64,000 bases of DNA from Amia ocellicauda. Lineage: Eukaryota > Chordata > Actinopteri > Amiiformes > Amiidae. The stretch spans positions 59,612-123,611 of the forward strand of contig NW_027102734.1 of assembly GCF_036373705.1 (NCBI RefSeq), read 5' to 3'. Shown here piece by piece: positions 33,146 to 45,749 of the stretch. Below the pieces are notes generated by a model. That model searched no databases. It saw nothing but the letters and a program-made list of their open reading frames with translations, and was not told where the DNA came from. Position numbers and translations under genes: made by a program. Numbering within the stretch: position 1 is the stretch's first letter; every line of letters begins with the position of its first letter.

Positions 33146-33299
33146 TGTTTTTAAAACAATAATACACTTATAATATACTGCAGCTTATTGCTTAAAATAA
33201 ATAAAAGAAAATAACCTGTTTGCTGGAAAAAAAAATCTAAATATCGCAGGAGCTCTCTTCACACGTCTACACCGAAACCATGCTCAACAGCGCCCCATC

Positions 33300-34589
33300 T
33301 AGTCTAGTAATTTAAACGTCAGGAATGAGAAGTCCCATCTGTCCCATCATTTCTGGCAATGACATTCAGTGCTTCTATGTTTTTATATTTTGCAGGATTG
33401 GAACATCACCAAACAAAAATTCCAGCAAAGAGGTTTGGTGATTTGCGGAGGGCAGGTCCGTATCTTGATTCCAGACAGCTGCGATGTGTAAGACTGCTCT
33501 CTGTGCTTAAGGCAGATGTGCACAACAGAGCATGTTGGCCACTCTGGGCCTCTGGATGTCTGTGTGAGGTCCTGACTGTCCTGATTCTCTCCTCCTCATC
33601 TGCAGGAGCCAGGATCCCTTACTCTGGACATCCTAGTGGGGGACAAGCCAGCCTGAACACCTCCTTAGACATGGGTCAATTCTGTCCTAAAATTACACTC
33701 TTCAAGTTGAGTGATACCAGGAAATCCATCCCAGGTGACCTTCGAAGTTACAGTGCTTTTCCTGTGAGGGAAAGCAAAAACTCAGGATGAGTCTCTTTTT
33801 TTTAACATGTGTCATGCTGACAGATTCAGAGGAAACAGCTGTCACACAATCCTGGTCCTGGGAGGCTGTCTTGGGTTTCATCCAGTCATTCTCAATCCCC
33901 TGGTAAGGGGCAGTGTTGTTTAGTTATGGGTTTTCGGATAGTTACACAAATAGTTAACGATTTTTGATCCTAGTTGTATTTAGTTATAGTTATTGGATTT
34001 AAGTTAGTTATCTCGTTCTTTCTTGGTTTCTTAATAATTTTTCCGTCTTCTCGTTTCTGACCACTTTTTTAAACGCGTCTCCTCCTTCAGTTTTTCAAAC
34101 ATCACGATAAACACTTTTTGTACAATATCTGAGAATGTATGCTATTGCTCCAGGTCCAGATCCTCTTGAGGCCCCCAAGGACCCTAACATTTTTTACATC
34201 TAATAACTGCTGATAGCTTACTTTTAGCACCATACTTACAATTTAACACTAATAGTAAACCATAGATTATCTTTCTGAATATATATCTATCCTTTGACCC
34301 ACTGAGAGCCAAGTACTGCATGCTGTTTATGTTAGAACTTGTTTTCAGATGTTGAACATCTCATTTCTCCTTCCAGCATGCATTTAAGAGTAATATGAAT
34401 GGAACATAGATAGAAAAGTGTGTATGAAGCTTCCAAAAATGCTATCTAGCTTGCTATCGGAGCTAAGGATCATGGGATACTGTAAAAAAAATTTTTTTGA
34501 CATTTGACAGCCTATAACGCTTTACGGGTGGCAGATATAATGTTTGTCACTATAGAACACATATATGTAACCAGATGGGCTCTTTCCAA
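33300..34589. other. No gene recognised
   Basis: A 143-codon frame on the plus strand (33359-33790) shows no domain I know. I cannot support it as a gene. The rest is AT-rich single-copy-looking sequence. Confidence 0.4.
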
Positions 34590-35150
34590 GCATGACCTTT
34601 GAAGAACCCAGTCTGGATGCATAGATGGTACATTTATTTATTTAACATGCCAGGCCTGAAAGGGGCCCAGCATGGAAGCACTCTACCTCAGCAGAGACTT
34701 ATTGAACAGCACAAGTGGTCAGCCTTATATACATTGCAGGACATGTGGGTCTGTGGCCGGAGTCTGTCACTGGGGGTTTGCCAGAGTGTTATCTTGAGGT
34801 CAGATTTCTGACCCTTGTAATGTTCATGGTAGTCTTCCTTGGTAGAGGTGTGGGATTCAAAGAACAGATGTCTTCCTTTGATATACTAGGAAAGGTCCGA
34901 TCCCACGGATCTTATTTAACAACTGTCAATCGTTCATTAACAAAAACAGTTCCTGCCTATCTGGAGAAAAGATTAAGTCCACAGACTTTTAACAAACATC
35001 TGTGGGCCCTCTCTCTCTGCAGTTTGATCTTTTCTATTATTGACAGGAATGTCTAGAGGGTATGCCCTGAACAACTTACAAAATGGTTGTTGCTACCATA
35101 ATACATTTACTTTGCTTGTCTGCATATTATTATTAATATAAAACATAATA
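34590..35150. repeat. LTR-like repeat related to 32311-32872
   Basis: Shares the block gatcccacggatcttattta, gtcaatcgttcattaacaaa, tgcctatctggagaaaagat and tattattaatataaaacata with 32311-32872 in the same orientation. The start regions differ. The ends are not clear enough to define an LTR. Confidence 0.5.
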
Positions 35151-36270
35151 CAGTTTATATAAAATATTAATAACGGCTCTTCAACCTTCAACTTCACCTC
35201 CGACCTTTCCTTTCAGGTCAAAGGTGATTTTTTGATTTTTGGCTTACAGCTTTCAAAAGTCATCACAGTCATCATACATGTCATAAAGTGCCAAATATGT
35301 TCTTCTGAATAAATGCTTGAACTTTGACCCTTCCTTTAGGCTGATGATTGCTACAGAACTCAGATAGTAACTCATATGAGGTCTGTTCACAAATGTCCTC
35401 CACTGTGACCATTGACCTCTACTTAAGATCAAAGTGAGAACTAACTCATAACTCCTTTCATAGTGCACTTAGGCTCATACTTACAATGGAGCACATATAG
35501 GAACCCATGTATGTACCTGAAAATGCCCTTTCTGATGACCTTTGACCTTCCTGTCAGCTCAAATTCAAAGTCCTCTCATAAATCCTTCCAGAAAAAAGCT
35601 ATAAAGCTGCTTTGAAGCTACAATTATTTAAAAGGCATTTAACATGCTGAACTGCTTACATTCATTAGATACTATTTGAATTGGTCTTAAAACATCCTTT
35701 TTCTAATTTGTAGCAGTTCCTGTCCCCCTGTACATCTATTGAGCTTCTGCTCACAATTTCTTACCGGTGGCTTCACAAACACAGTTTAGTACTTGTCTCT
35801 GACTATCAGATTTTATATGAGGTAGAGAACTCCGAGACTAGTGCTAACCGAGGTCGGTGAAACTGAGTTTACATCTCTGGCCAGTGATCATCACACTATT
35901 TCTGCAAGTCCTGTAGTCTGAACTACATATGTAGCCTGCTTGTATCTGAAACGTTGTTGTACTTGAAATAACTCCACATTATAACACATATTTCACTCCC
36001 CACGTACTTCTTTGTACCGAGATTATTTTAAACAGGATTGACCCACCAGCAGCTGGTGCTGTGAAGACAGTCCTCCCTCCACACTCTGATCTACAGTGCA
36101 CCACCATTCAATATAGTATAGATATAGATATCCATTTTCATTTTATTTTGTAGATTAGACAGAGAAGGGAAAGAAATGTAATGATTGTATGTTGATGCTT
36201 TCATCTTCACCAGAGAAGGACTGGTGCTTCTATTTCTAGTGCTTTCACAAAAGGCCCTCTCTTCCTGGCC
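35151..36270. other. No gene recognised
   Basis: Moderately AT-rich intergenic sequence between LTR-like debris and the 3' end of the eIF4G-like gene. The phrase gacctttgaccttcctgtca and variants recur a few times between 35190 and 35560, suggesting an old interspersed repeat. Confidence 0.4.
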
Positions 36271-36278
36271 TGCTCTGC

Positions 36279-38385
36279 TCAGGCCTGACCGACGCGTGAC
36301 AGGACACTTTCGCTGGAGTTCGCTTCACGTCGGTTGTACATCTTGATCATGAGCTTCTGCTGCACCTTGATCTGCTCACGGTGCACCTCCTGCTCTGCAT
36401 CCTTGTGGACCTGGTCGATTGTCTTAGGACCCTGGTCACCCCTCCTGGGCACCCAGTTATCCTGAAGAAGAGGAGAAAGAGTCAGTGACCATGGTAGAGA
36501 GAGAGAACGAGAGGCAGACAGGGATTGGGGGGCTGGGAAGCTGAAAGCAAGGAAGGTTTCTATTCTCCCAACACTCATGACTTACTCTTCTCAGGTCCAA
36601 GACGTCCTGCAGCATGAAGCGGATTCAAGAGGAGGTCTTCCTTTCTTTGATGATCTGCTCCATCTGGCTGAAGTACTGGTCCATGCGGGGCTGGTGAAAA
36701 GGTCGATTAGAAAACTGAGCAGACAGCAGGTACAAAAGTAACTTTATACCACCAAGTGAAGCAGCATTCCTTCAAGAAGGCGTCTGCAGATGCTCAGAAA
36801 CACTTATTCAGACCACTGTCAATAGGCCTCATCACGTTGCTGGATGTTTAGCCAGGGCTCAGTCTGGCACGACGGCCGGAACTGCCTTACCTTGGCGGTT
36901 TCCAAGTCCAGGTCTTTGCCGATAGTGGAGAGGAGTAGGCACAGGCACTCCAGGGACTCTTCGTGGTTCTTCAACAGCTTGACGATGCAATTGTGCATGG
37001 TGGTCTTTATCAGCATCTTCACCTTGAACAGCTCCCCAATGAACCTGATGTTGCCTAGTGAGCGCTGCTGGGCCTTGCACTTGGCCTCCTGCAGCTCGTC
37101 ACGTAGACGCTGCCACTCCTCACCCTGCGCACACACGGCACTTAATTACATACTATCATAACAGAGGCATGATTCTACAAGCATTTTCAAGCACTGGAAA
37201 TCAGTTTTTTTTTTTCAGACTTTTTCCAGACATCCAGACTAGCGTACAAACCCTGTTTATATTTAAAATAAATACTTGGGTTGTCAGTCGATTCAAATTA
37301 CAATAAGTGTTACAGTCTTTAAGTGGTTGTGCCACACAGTTATACTTTAATAAATACTAGTCATTGATAATACAGTAGAACAATGCTGAATGGGAAAGGA
37401 GAAAAATATATAAATGAATATTAAATAAAAAACACTAAATCATTATAATTAACACTATACAAGCGCAGGGCTGCTCAGTTTGACTGATTTAATGTTAATT
37501 ACTCTGGGTTCCTGAATACTCTGTGCAGACCCGTTCTTTACTTTTACTAAATATATGTATCAAATATGCCTAAGAAGCGTTTTAGCTGTCACGATCTCTA
37601 CCTCACCTACAGTCTACAGTCTTTCATGTGCTTGAAAAACACACGCATTGTATAGCATTACAGGTGTAGTCAGATTGAGTGATTAAACACTTGTTTCTTT
37701 AGTTTTGATTGTGCTGTGGACGCCTTCAGAAAACAAAGTGCTTTGATCTTATTTATACCAATCATTTGAATGTTTTATGTTCATATTTAAATGTAAATAC
37801 TACTTATGCTAGTTTTATTTGATTGTTTGCCTTTCATTATACCACAGCATTTAAAGAGCTATCGGCTGTTGTAGGTGGTTCAAAAACTCTGTGATTCTAC
37901 TGTTAACCGTATATCACTATTATGACATTTTTGTTTTTTAAATCAGCTCGATTAAATAGAAAAAATGTTGATCGTCAATTCAATTAGTTGATTCATAGAC
38001 CCGATTAATTGATTAATCGAGGCAGCCCTAAAAATACGTTCAAATGTTCCTACCACCAAGGATGCATCCAGCAACTTCTGCTTCTTCTCCAAGACCTCGT
38101 CTCCATCCTCCTCCGTCTCAAACTCCTTCTGGCAGCGGTTCAAAAGCAGAGAGCGGAAAGGCACCGTCTCTCCCGGCTTGTCAACGGCTGGGACTTTGAG
38201 CTACAGAAAGGGGAGCAGGAACAACATAAACCCTAAGCAAGATGGTGTGCTAGGCTGGCTTCCAGCTTTAATAGGTATCGGAGTGAAAACTCTTGATATG
38301 CGCATCACAAGACAGGCATCTGCTAGTCCATTCAAAACTGAACTCCCACAAATTACAATTCCAGAGCTAAACAAATCTGATCCAT

Positions 38386-38459
<74 letters not shown>

Positions 38460-39917
38460 TATTTCCTAGCAGATGTCCTTGTCCAATATAAGAGCAATAC
38501 AAAGTGCAATAATACAGAGCAGTTCAAGTCGTAATACATTTTACAAGTTCAAATTTACACAAATAGCATCTTCACAATCCTCTACCATTCCCTCCCTCCC
38601 TCTTTCACTTCACTCTCCCCGTCACCCTCCTTCTCTCACCCTCAGAAGGCACTGGCACATATTGGCGTATGAGGCGGAGAAGTTGGGTTCGGAGACGGCC
38701 TTCTCGAAGATGAGCTCCATGACACCCTGGAGTCGCTGCTCCGTGTCGATGGTCAGCTCGTTCACTTGACGCATCCACGGCTGGAACATCTGTGGGGTCA
38801 GCTTGTTCAGAATACCACTCACCCTGCGGAAGAGCTCCTGTTGAAGGGGAAAGGGGGGAGGAGGGAAGGAAGGAAAAAGAGTTAGTTCTGCAAACCTCGG
38901 CCAAGTCCGTGTTTTTATTTGTTCTGGAGAGGTGGGTGCATGTGAGCGTACTCAGCCCCTCAGTTCATCTTCTCCATCAGTAGAGGTCAGTGGCCCAGAC
39001 ACCAATGCACTACAAATAGATCATCAGTGGGGCTCCAATTTTACCCACAATCCCCTTTACTAGACTAGCAAATTATTATTCCCACCCCCCCAAACATGAA
39101 CCGTGTCCTCTGCTCCTACATACCTGGGTCTTAATGACCTCGGGGTCATCACCCACTGTGGGAGCCTTCTTAATTGTAGGCAGGTAACACACATACAGTC
39201 ATCTAAATAACAATCGCAATTAGACAGCAGTTGACAAAAAGTACAAATGAGACAAATGTCCAAGATCAGCATTAAACAGATCCATCAGAACAATGCAGGT
39301 AACCATCTCAATCAGAAGGATTTATATATAAAAACATGAAAATAAAACTCTAGGGTCTCCTAGACAAGCAGGGGGCTGCATACCTTAGCCAGGACCACAT
39401 CGCTAATGCGGAGTTTCTGCAGCCTGTCACAGATGAACTCTAAGTCCAGCAGGAACTGACGCTCATTTTTCTCCTTCTCATCAGGGACATAATTACACCT
39501 GCAACATAATTTGAAAGCAACAACATTTCCACAGGAGTCTTGGTTGTGCCGAGGATTACGAAATAATGAAAGCAATACATTTTAGACGTCGGCTCAAAAT
39601 CCCTACCATTCGGCGTTGAAATGACCCAGGTTTATTTTGTATTTATACCATATCCAGTTCACCATATTCACATCCTCTCATACAGTAATCAATAAACGAG
39701 AATAATGGTTCAATTTGTAGCTACACACCTATGCTTAGGAGCAATTCACACGATCTTGTACTGGTGAAGAACATTATTATTCACAATATGTCATTTAAAA
39801 AAATGTAGGCTATACATACCCTGCTGCAATGAAAAGAAAAAGATAGATTAATGAAACGGCCTACCTGAATCTTGCGGAGTCTTCAAGACAAAACTTGAAG
39901 TTTGCAATCGCTGCCAT
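36279..39917 (-). CDS. eIF4G-like gene reduced to an MIF4G domain, 8 exons, premature TGA in exon 7
   Basis: Minus-strand exons: 39865-39917 (ATG at 39915-39917; 5' UTR not delimited), 39384-39498, 39124-39168, 38640-38837, 38054-38200, 36891-37124, 36586-36690, 36279-36461. All have GT/AG borders and join in frame to 359 codons. Exon 2 ends [10 protein letters not shown], recalling the ISDVVLDKA stretch before MIF4G in eIF4G. Exon 4 starts [15 protein letters not shown]. The rest matches the eIF4G MIF4G domain ([68 protein letters not shown]), which binds eIF4A and scaffolds translation initiation. eIF4E-binding, MA3 and W2 regions of full eIF4G (about 1,600 residues) are absent; the frame ends ~60 residues into the last exon. 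Codon 285+1 (36625-36627) is TGA where the family has Arg in SSRIRFM. Either a recent pseudogene or polymorphic null allele of a short paralogue. Confidence 0.85.
37150..38040. other. Intron 5 of the eIF4G-like gene, no feature seen
   Basis: AT-rich intron sequence. I see no coding exon, RNA gene or identifiable repeat apart from short homopolymer runs. Confidence 0.5.
38391..38575 (-). mobile_element. L2-type LINE 3' end with (ATT)n tail in an intron
   Basis: A long (ATT)n tract (38391-38459) precedes tttcctagcagatgtccttg and caatacaaagtgcaataata, the degenerate L2 3' end seen at 53893 and 45665. It lies in intron 4 of the eIF4G-like gene in the same orientation as the gene. Confidence 0.8.
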
Positions 39918-40092
39918 GCTTTTGAATTCAATACAACCAAAAGGCTCTCGGGAACACTGAAATTACTCAGAGGTAAAATCAATCAACCGTACGACTCCGT
40001 CTCCAAACACACTATCAGCTCTAATTAGGCAATATCCACAGAGCAAACAGAATCGAATTCCAGCAACTGTTACGTATGCAACTGACAACAAC

Positions 40093-40100
40093 TGACGTCA
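40093..40100. promoter_or_regulatory. CRE-like site upstream of the eIF4G-like gene
   Basis: TGACGTCA, the palindromic CREB/ATF consensus, lies ~176 bp upstream of the start codon. This is a plausible proximal promoter position, but an 8-mer alone is weak evidence. Confidence 0.3.
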
Positions 40101-40109
40101 TACCCAACA

Positions 40110-40351
40110 CATATCAGAACAACATAATACAGTTCAGAAACGAGAGGCCACTCGACCCATCAGCTCGTTTGGTGTCCATTAATAACTAAATGATCCAAGG
40201 ATCACATCCAGTCTATTTCTGAATGTTCCCAAATTGTGGCTTCAACCACATCGCTGGGGAGTCTGTTCCAGATTGTAATAACTCTCTGTGTGAACAAGTG
40301 TCTCCTGTTTTCTGTCTTGAATGGCTTGAAGCCCAATTTCCATTTGTGTCC
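40110..40351 (-). mobile_element. CR1-like LINE 3' fragment
   Basis: About 240 bp matching the 3' end of the CR1 copies at 21305 and 41626 (gaaacgagaggccactcgac, ctcgtttggtgtccattaat, gtgtctcctgttttctgtct). It ends abruptly at ~40351. It lies directly upstream of the eIF4G-like gene in the same orientation. Confidence 0.85.
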
Positions 40352-41625
40352 AAACACACTGAATCGAGTCACTCAATCGGTTCGCATCGCCCCACAAAAG
40401 AATCAGTCCCTCAGCCAGGCTCACACTGCGCACTTTTACAACCCGACCCGAGTCTGAGAGGCGGGCAGCGTGGCTTTCCCTGGATGCTGTCTTTTGCTGG
40501 TGAAGAGTCGCACTACTGATCATTAAGGATCAACATTTGATCTGCATGGCTTATCACATCAGCGCCAACACAACAAGCAACGAGCAGCACAAGTGTCCCT
40601 CAGTCCAAGTCCACAACACACACGAGTGGCCTGTAACTCCCGATCAACAGCAGAGCTAGTAGGCTGGCACCCCCTCCTGTAAAATGAGCGGAACAACCCT
40701 ATTCATCAATACAAGGCTGTAAGTCTAGAGAGAGGGCCTACCTTACATGTGTTTTCCTCTGGATTTTCAGGAAGCCAAGTCTTTGATGATGTCACCAAAA
40801 CCCAGGTGGTGCTTTAAGGGCTTCAGAGTGAGCGCTCAGTCTGTCAGCCCCACTGTAGAGGCGCCCTGTTCTGCACAGGCCGGGTTACACACAGAGCAAC
40901 CTGCACAGCCACGCAACTGGGAAAGTGACATATATGCGCAATGCAATGTCCACCTTCGGGCCACAGATTGCAGCTTCTTTCACGCAGTGACTGAAGCAAG
41001 GCGCTTGCAGTTTTGATATATCCCTTGAAATGAGACATTGCGTCTGTGAAATCCTCTTAGATCAGCGCAGTGTTTCCTCTGAAGCAACAGCACAGGATCG
41101 GGGTTCTTGAGATGAGAGCTGATGTCCGTCCTGTTTCCAAACTTCGCTATTACTTTCCCCCGCTTTGTCTTTACAGTAATTGAACCCGTGAAAGGCTCTC
41201 TGGATTGTCAGTCTGCTTAGTCCCACCTTCAAGCAGAGAAACCAACTCTGATAGGACAGAACTGCGCCGGTAATCCCATGCATTAAATAGGGCCTGATTG
41301 TAGCGCCGTCTCCTGGTCAAGGGTGGACAGTGGTCAGCAGGCACCAACACCAGCCTAGGCACCCACACCGGGCCGCAGACCTCTGCAGGGCCCCAGGGTC
41401 CAAAGCAGGGGCCCACACTTCCCCACATCACCCCCTCCACACTCTGTGATCTGGTATATCTACCGCACAGTGCACAATTCATTGAATTGCTGGTAAATTA
41501 AATACATTGTGAGCATAAGCGACATATATGTGAACCTTTTCTTGTCCCAAGAGTAGCACTGTTATCATTTCCGTTGCACAGAGCACAAGCATTTCCAAAT
41601 CTTTTTCAAATATTTAACATAACAA
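40352..41625. other. No gene recognised
   Basis: Mixed-composition sequence with several frames under 105 codons and no recognisable domain or repeat. Confidence 0.4.
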
Positions 41626-44148
41626 CATAAGAAAGTTTACAAACGAGAGGAGGTCATTTGCCACATCGTGCTCGTTTGGTGTCCATTAATAACTAAGTGA
41701 TCCAAGGATCCTATCCAGTCTGATTTTAATTGTTCCCAAATTTTCAGCTTCAACCACATCACTGGGGAGTAGTGTTTCCAGCCCGGGGACCCGTGGTACC
41801 GAAAACCCGGGCAACCCGGACGATTTGTCAATCTCACAAGCCCGGGTTTGGCATGGGTATAAAACCGGGGCTGAGAAACAAACCAACAAAAATCATACTT
41901 GCGTGCACAGAGCCTCAGTGAGCTCTTGTGTTTTTTCATTCGGTGAGAAGATTGATGTTCATTCCGTAACCTACAATATAATTGAGCACTGTTGCAAAAT
42001 ACGAGGAGTTCAAAAAAAATGTTCTGATCCAAGCTCGGTTTGGTTCTACTTCCTACAAATGCAAAAAGTATGCAAACAACGTATTGCAAACAGCTGGGGG
42101 CTCTACAAGGTCACTTCAGTTCATACAAATGATCAATACATAATAACTCTGTGAATGAACTGAGTTCGTGTTTAATTTTAGCTTCACATAAAATACAGAC
42201 ACAAAAATGACATGTATTATTTTACTTATTTAGAATAACATTGATGATATGGCCAGGTTGTAGTTTAATGATTAAAATAAGGGGGAAAACTAAGATCCGA
42301 GGAGTTCAAGCATACGTTTGATGTGTCTAACAGTGTGTTTTTTATTTATTTAATTTTGTTTCCATTTTGATTATTTATTCAATTTATATGCCTATGAGAT
42401 AATCTGGCTTCAATCACAGATGCCCCGGGGACCCAGGGTTTATGAAATTTAAACTCCAAAAACCCTGGCCTGGAATTTTCCCCCGATTTTGGAAACCCTA
42501 CTGGGGAGTTTGTTCCAGATTGTGACAACTCTATGTGTGAAGAAGTGTCTCCTGTTTTCCGTCTTGAATGCTTTGAAGCCCAATTTCTTTTTGTGTCTCT
42601 GCTGATCTGGAAAAGCTCCTCTGGTTTGATGTGGTCGATGCCTTTCATGATTTTGAAGACTTGAATCAAGTCCCCATGTAGTCTCCTCTGTTCCAGGGTG
42701 AAAAGGTTCAGTTCCTCAGTCTCTCAGTAGGACATCTCAGTAGGACATCAGCTCTAACTAGTGCATCGTACAGTCTGAACATCACTGCCCTTGATTTAAA
42801 AGCAATGGCCCTAACACTGATCCCTGTGGATCTCCACTAACAACCTCACTCCAGATAGAAGCAACTCCTCTAATCGACACCCTCTGTTTCCTCTACATCA
42901 ACCAGTTCATAATCTACTACTTACATTACCCTGAATGCCTACAGCTTCCAATTTGAGGATCAGTCTTTGGTGTGGAACCTTATCAGAAGCTTTTTGAAAA
43001 TGTACGTATATCATATCATGTGTTTTCACATGATCTACAGCTGCAGTTGCATGTTCAAAAAACTCTAATACATTTGTAAGACATGATCTGCCTCGTCTAA
43101 ACCCATGTTGACTATCTCCAAGAATATGGTTTTCATTAAAATGCTCCTCTATTTCTGTCTAATCATTTTTTCCAACATTTTACAAGTAATGCAGGTGAGA
43201 CTGATTGGTCTGTAATTTCCTGGCTCAGTTTTGTCCCCTTTCTTGTGGATTGGTATGACATTTGCTATCTTCCAGTCAGTTGGCACATCCCCTGTTCTAA
43301 GTGTCTTTTGGAATATTTGAGTTAGCGGCCTGTAAATAATTTCCCACATTTCTTTAAGTACTGTTGGAAATATACCATCTGGCCTAGGTGATTTGTTTGT
43401 TTTTAATTCTGCTAGTCCCTGTAGTACCTCCACCTCATTTTTCCTGATCTCTCTTAGGGTTTGACTGGACTGGTTATTATCCTGTGGCATGTTATCTGTT
43501 TTTTCTTTTGTAAAAACCTCTAAAATACTCATTTAGAACATTTACCATATCTTGTTCATTTTCCAAAATACTTCAATTTTTGCCCTCTATCTGTTTCACT
43601 TCATCCTTTATTGACCTCTTGCTGTTGTAGTATTGAAAAAAGCTCTTTGCATTAGTTATAGAGCTATGTTTCTTTCTATTTCCCTCTTTGCTTTCCTGAT
43701 CCCTTTCTTAAGATCTATTTGCAGTTCAACATATTCTTTGTATTTTGTTTAGTCTCTATCCCTTTTGTATGCGCTATACCACATTTTCTCTCTCTTCAAA
43801 TTTTTTTGCATACTTCCATTAAACCATTTTGGCCAATGTTTTTTGGTCCTCAATTTGCTAAGTTTTGGTATAAATTTCTCCTGAGCCTCAAGTAGTATAT
43901 TCTTAAATATACCCATCCATTTTCAACTGAATCTGATCCAGTGTGCTCCAGTCTACCTCTTCCAAGTGTCGCCTCATACCTTCAAGGTAGACCAAAATTG
44001 TAGACCATTGCTTTAGACTTGGGCCTTGTTTCTAGAAAGAATGCCTCAAAGATGACCATATTGTGATCACAGTTTGCTATTGATTCTATAACTAATGTCC
44101 CTCTGACTCTATCAAACATCTCGGTTATTTGAAGGGAAATCTGTCAAG
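41626..44148 (-). pseudogene. CR1-like LINE, interrupted by a hAT-type insertion
   Basis: The 3' end (acataagaaagtttacaaac) is at ~41626. The C-terminal part is split by the element at 41770-42500. RT fingers are encoded at 43532-43149 (LKTNKSPRPDGI, NYRPISLTCITCKMLEKMI). Further 5' the sequence continues through the linker and endonuclease region to ~44148. About 120 bp around 42740-42860 is deleted or scrambled relative to the copy at 21305. Numerous stops; inactive. Confidence 0.88.
41770..42500. mobile_element. Non-autonomous hAT-type element, 731 bp, 8-bp TSD
   Basis: Ends TAGTGTTTCC...GGAAACCCTA are short inverted repeats with one mismatch. They are flanked by a perfect 8-bp duplication CTGGGGAG (41762-41769 and 42501-42508). 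Removing one duplication restores the CR1 sequence seen at 40253 and elsewhere (ctggggagttt). Eight-bp duplication and TAGNGTTTCC-type ends are typical of hAT. GC-rich sub-terminal blocks (agcccggggacccg; atgccccggggaccc) are also inverted. There is no transposase. Confidence 0.92.
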
Positions 44149-44153
44149 GTCAC

Positions 44154-44749
44154 TGTTAAGGTACAACGCTTCAGTTGAAGCAGCCCTTCGGATCCCAGTG
44201 AATCGGGCAGTCAGGTCAGTCAGCATTTCAGCTACAGGGGAGACTTTTCAGCAGGAGACGAGCGCTCGGGAAGAAAAATGCACAGACACAGAAGTAGTCT
44301 GTTCGTTTATCTTCAGTTTATTGAAAGTTTCACACAGCCTTTATACAGTCTAACAAACATCTTCAGTGATAGTTACGGGGCAGTCCCGATATGTAGTTAC
44401 ACACCATAATAGTACTGATTTTGCAGTGTTCCCACAAGCAGGTGCACATGTCATGCCTCGTGGGAATGTTATTGTCCGAGGATGTGTGTAACCCATAATA
44501 TATTTGTGTTTCGGGAAGGGGAAAATGTAGCACATACTGTACGAACAACATGTTTTGTGTCTGCCACAGCTGCTTGGATTACAAGCAGTTCTGCAAGCTA
44601 TTTCAGCAGTGTGCATAAGACATAGATAATAAGTAAAGTTATGAATAACTCACAGTTCCTAACTAGTAACTTACTGGAAAGTTTCCTATATTTTCTAACA
44701 GTTATACAGTGGGTATATACAATACATAGGAGGCAATTTTACCCCAACA
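44154..44749 (-). mobile_element. Solo LTR (596 bp) with 5-bp target duplication
   Basis: TGTTAAGGTACAACGC...TTTTACCCCAACA is flanked by GTCAC on both sides (44149-44153 and 44750-44754). On the minus strand it reads TGTTGGGG...CCTTAACA with an AATAAA (tttcaataaactgaag) near 44320, giving the transcription direction. No internal region remains, so this is an LTR-LTR recombination product. It sits at the 5' edge of the CR1 copy. Confidence 0.88.
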
Positions 44750-44754
44750 GTCAC

Positions 44755-45590
44755 CGTTGACAATTGGAAACAGCTCCTCAGTGGAATATGCCAGTAATGA
44801 GGACATAAGTGTACAAACATAAAGAAAGTCCTGCTATTACAAACTGCCAGCAAATGCATGTAATGCATTACTCATCTATTCAAAATACCTAGTTTACTGC
44901 ATTACTATGATTATTATTATCCAATATAGAAATATATTAACACATTAGTCTCAGTAACGTGCATTTTTCACCTTTAATTTTGTGTAATTTCCAGGAAAAT
45001 AGTGTTGATACATTTTGAATAGTCAGTGAAACATATCAATTTTCAAAGACTTCATGTCCCTCTTAACAGCCCTAGCAAACAATGCATTTACAGCATATTA
45101 ATAAATAAAGAATACTTTAAGGGGGATGGTGTAAAACATCCATAGGAACAGCAGAGAAACTGTAAGTTAAACATGAACCTGAGATATTTCCACAATGTTT
45201 CTGGGTTCAAAAATAGGATCACCAAATAAATAAGCAAGTAAATCTTAAAGTACAGCTATAGATAATTCATTTTTGTAAGGATATTATACATTATTGACAA
45301 TGTTTTCTGTATCAGTTGTTAAAACCCCTAAAAAGAGCACATTATAAATGGTCAATGTGATTTATTTCCAGCACACAATCCCCAAAGAAATGACAGGAAT
45401 TAAGGACTGTGTTGTGGAAATACCATTTTAACTTGTATAAAAGGAAAGCTTTAAAGTTAATCTCTACTTTCTTTGGGTCTCAAATATTTAATTCTTAATT
45501 CCCCTAACTGGTCTTGGTTTGTATCGTTGAAATGCAATTTGATCACAGAATTTATCTATTTAACATGTCAAACAGTAGGTGGCAGAGTTT
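44755..45590. other. No gene recognised
   Basis: AT-rich sequence with no supported feature. Confidence 0.45.
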
Positions 45591-45745
45591 ACATTACATT
45601 ATTTGTCATTTAGCAGACGCTCTTATCCAGGGCGACTTACATTTGTACCCATTTATTATTATTATTATTATTATTAATATTTTTATTTCTTGGCAGACGC
45701 CCTTATCCAGGGCGACTTACAACATAACTGCGAAAATACAGTGAA
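45591..45745 (-). mobile_element. Two nested or tandem L2-type 3' tails
   Basis: tagcagacgctcttatccag and then, after (TTA)n, ggcagacgcccttatccagg, each followed by gcgacttaca. Two L2 3' ends in the same orientation lie within 110 bp, so one inserted in the tail of the other. Confidence 0.85.
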
Positions 45746-45749
45746 GTAC

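Noticed and set aside
33359-33790. 143-codon plus-strand frame
   Set aside because: No recognisable motif, and it lies between LINE and LTR debris. Coding cannot be supported without homology.
36625-36627. TGA in the eIF4G-like gene as a selenocysteine codon
   Set aside because: The family has Arg here and no selenoprotein context is known; a CGA-to-TGA mutation explains it more simply.
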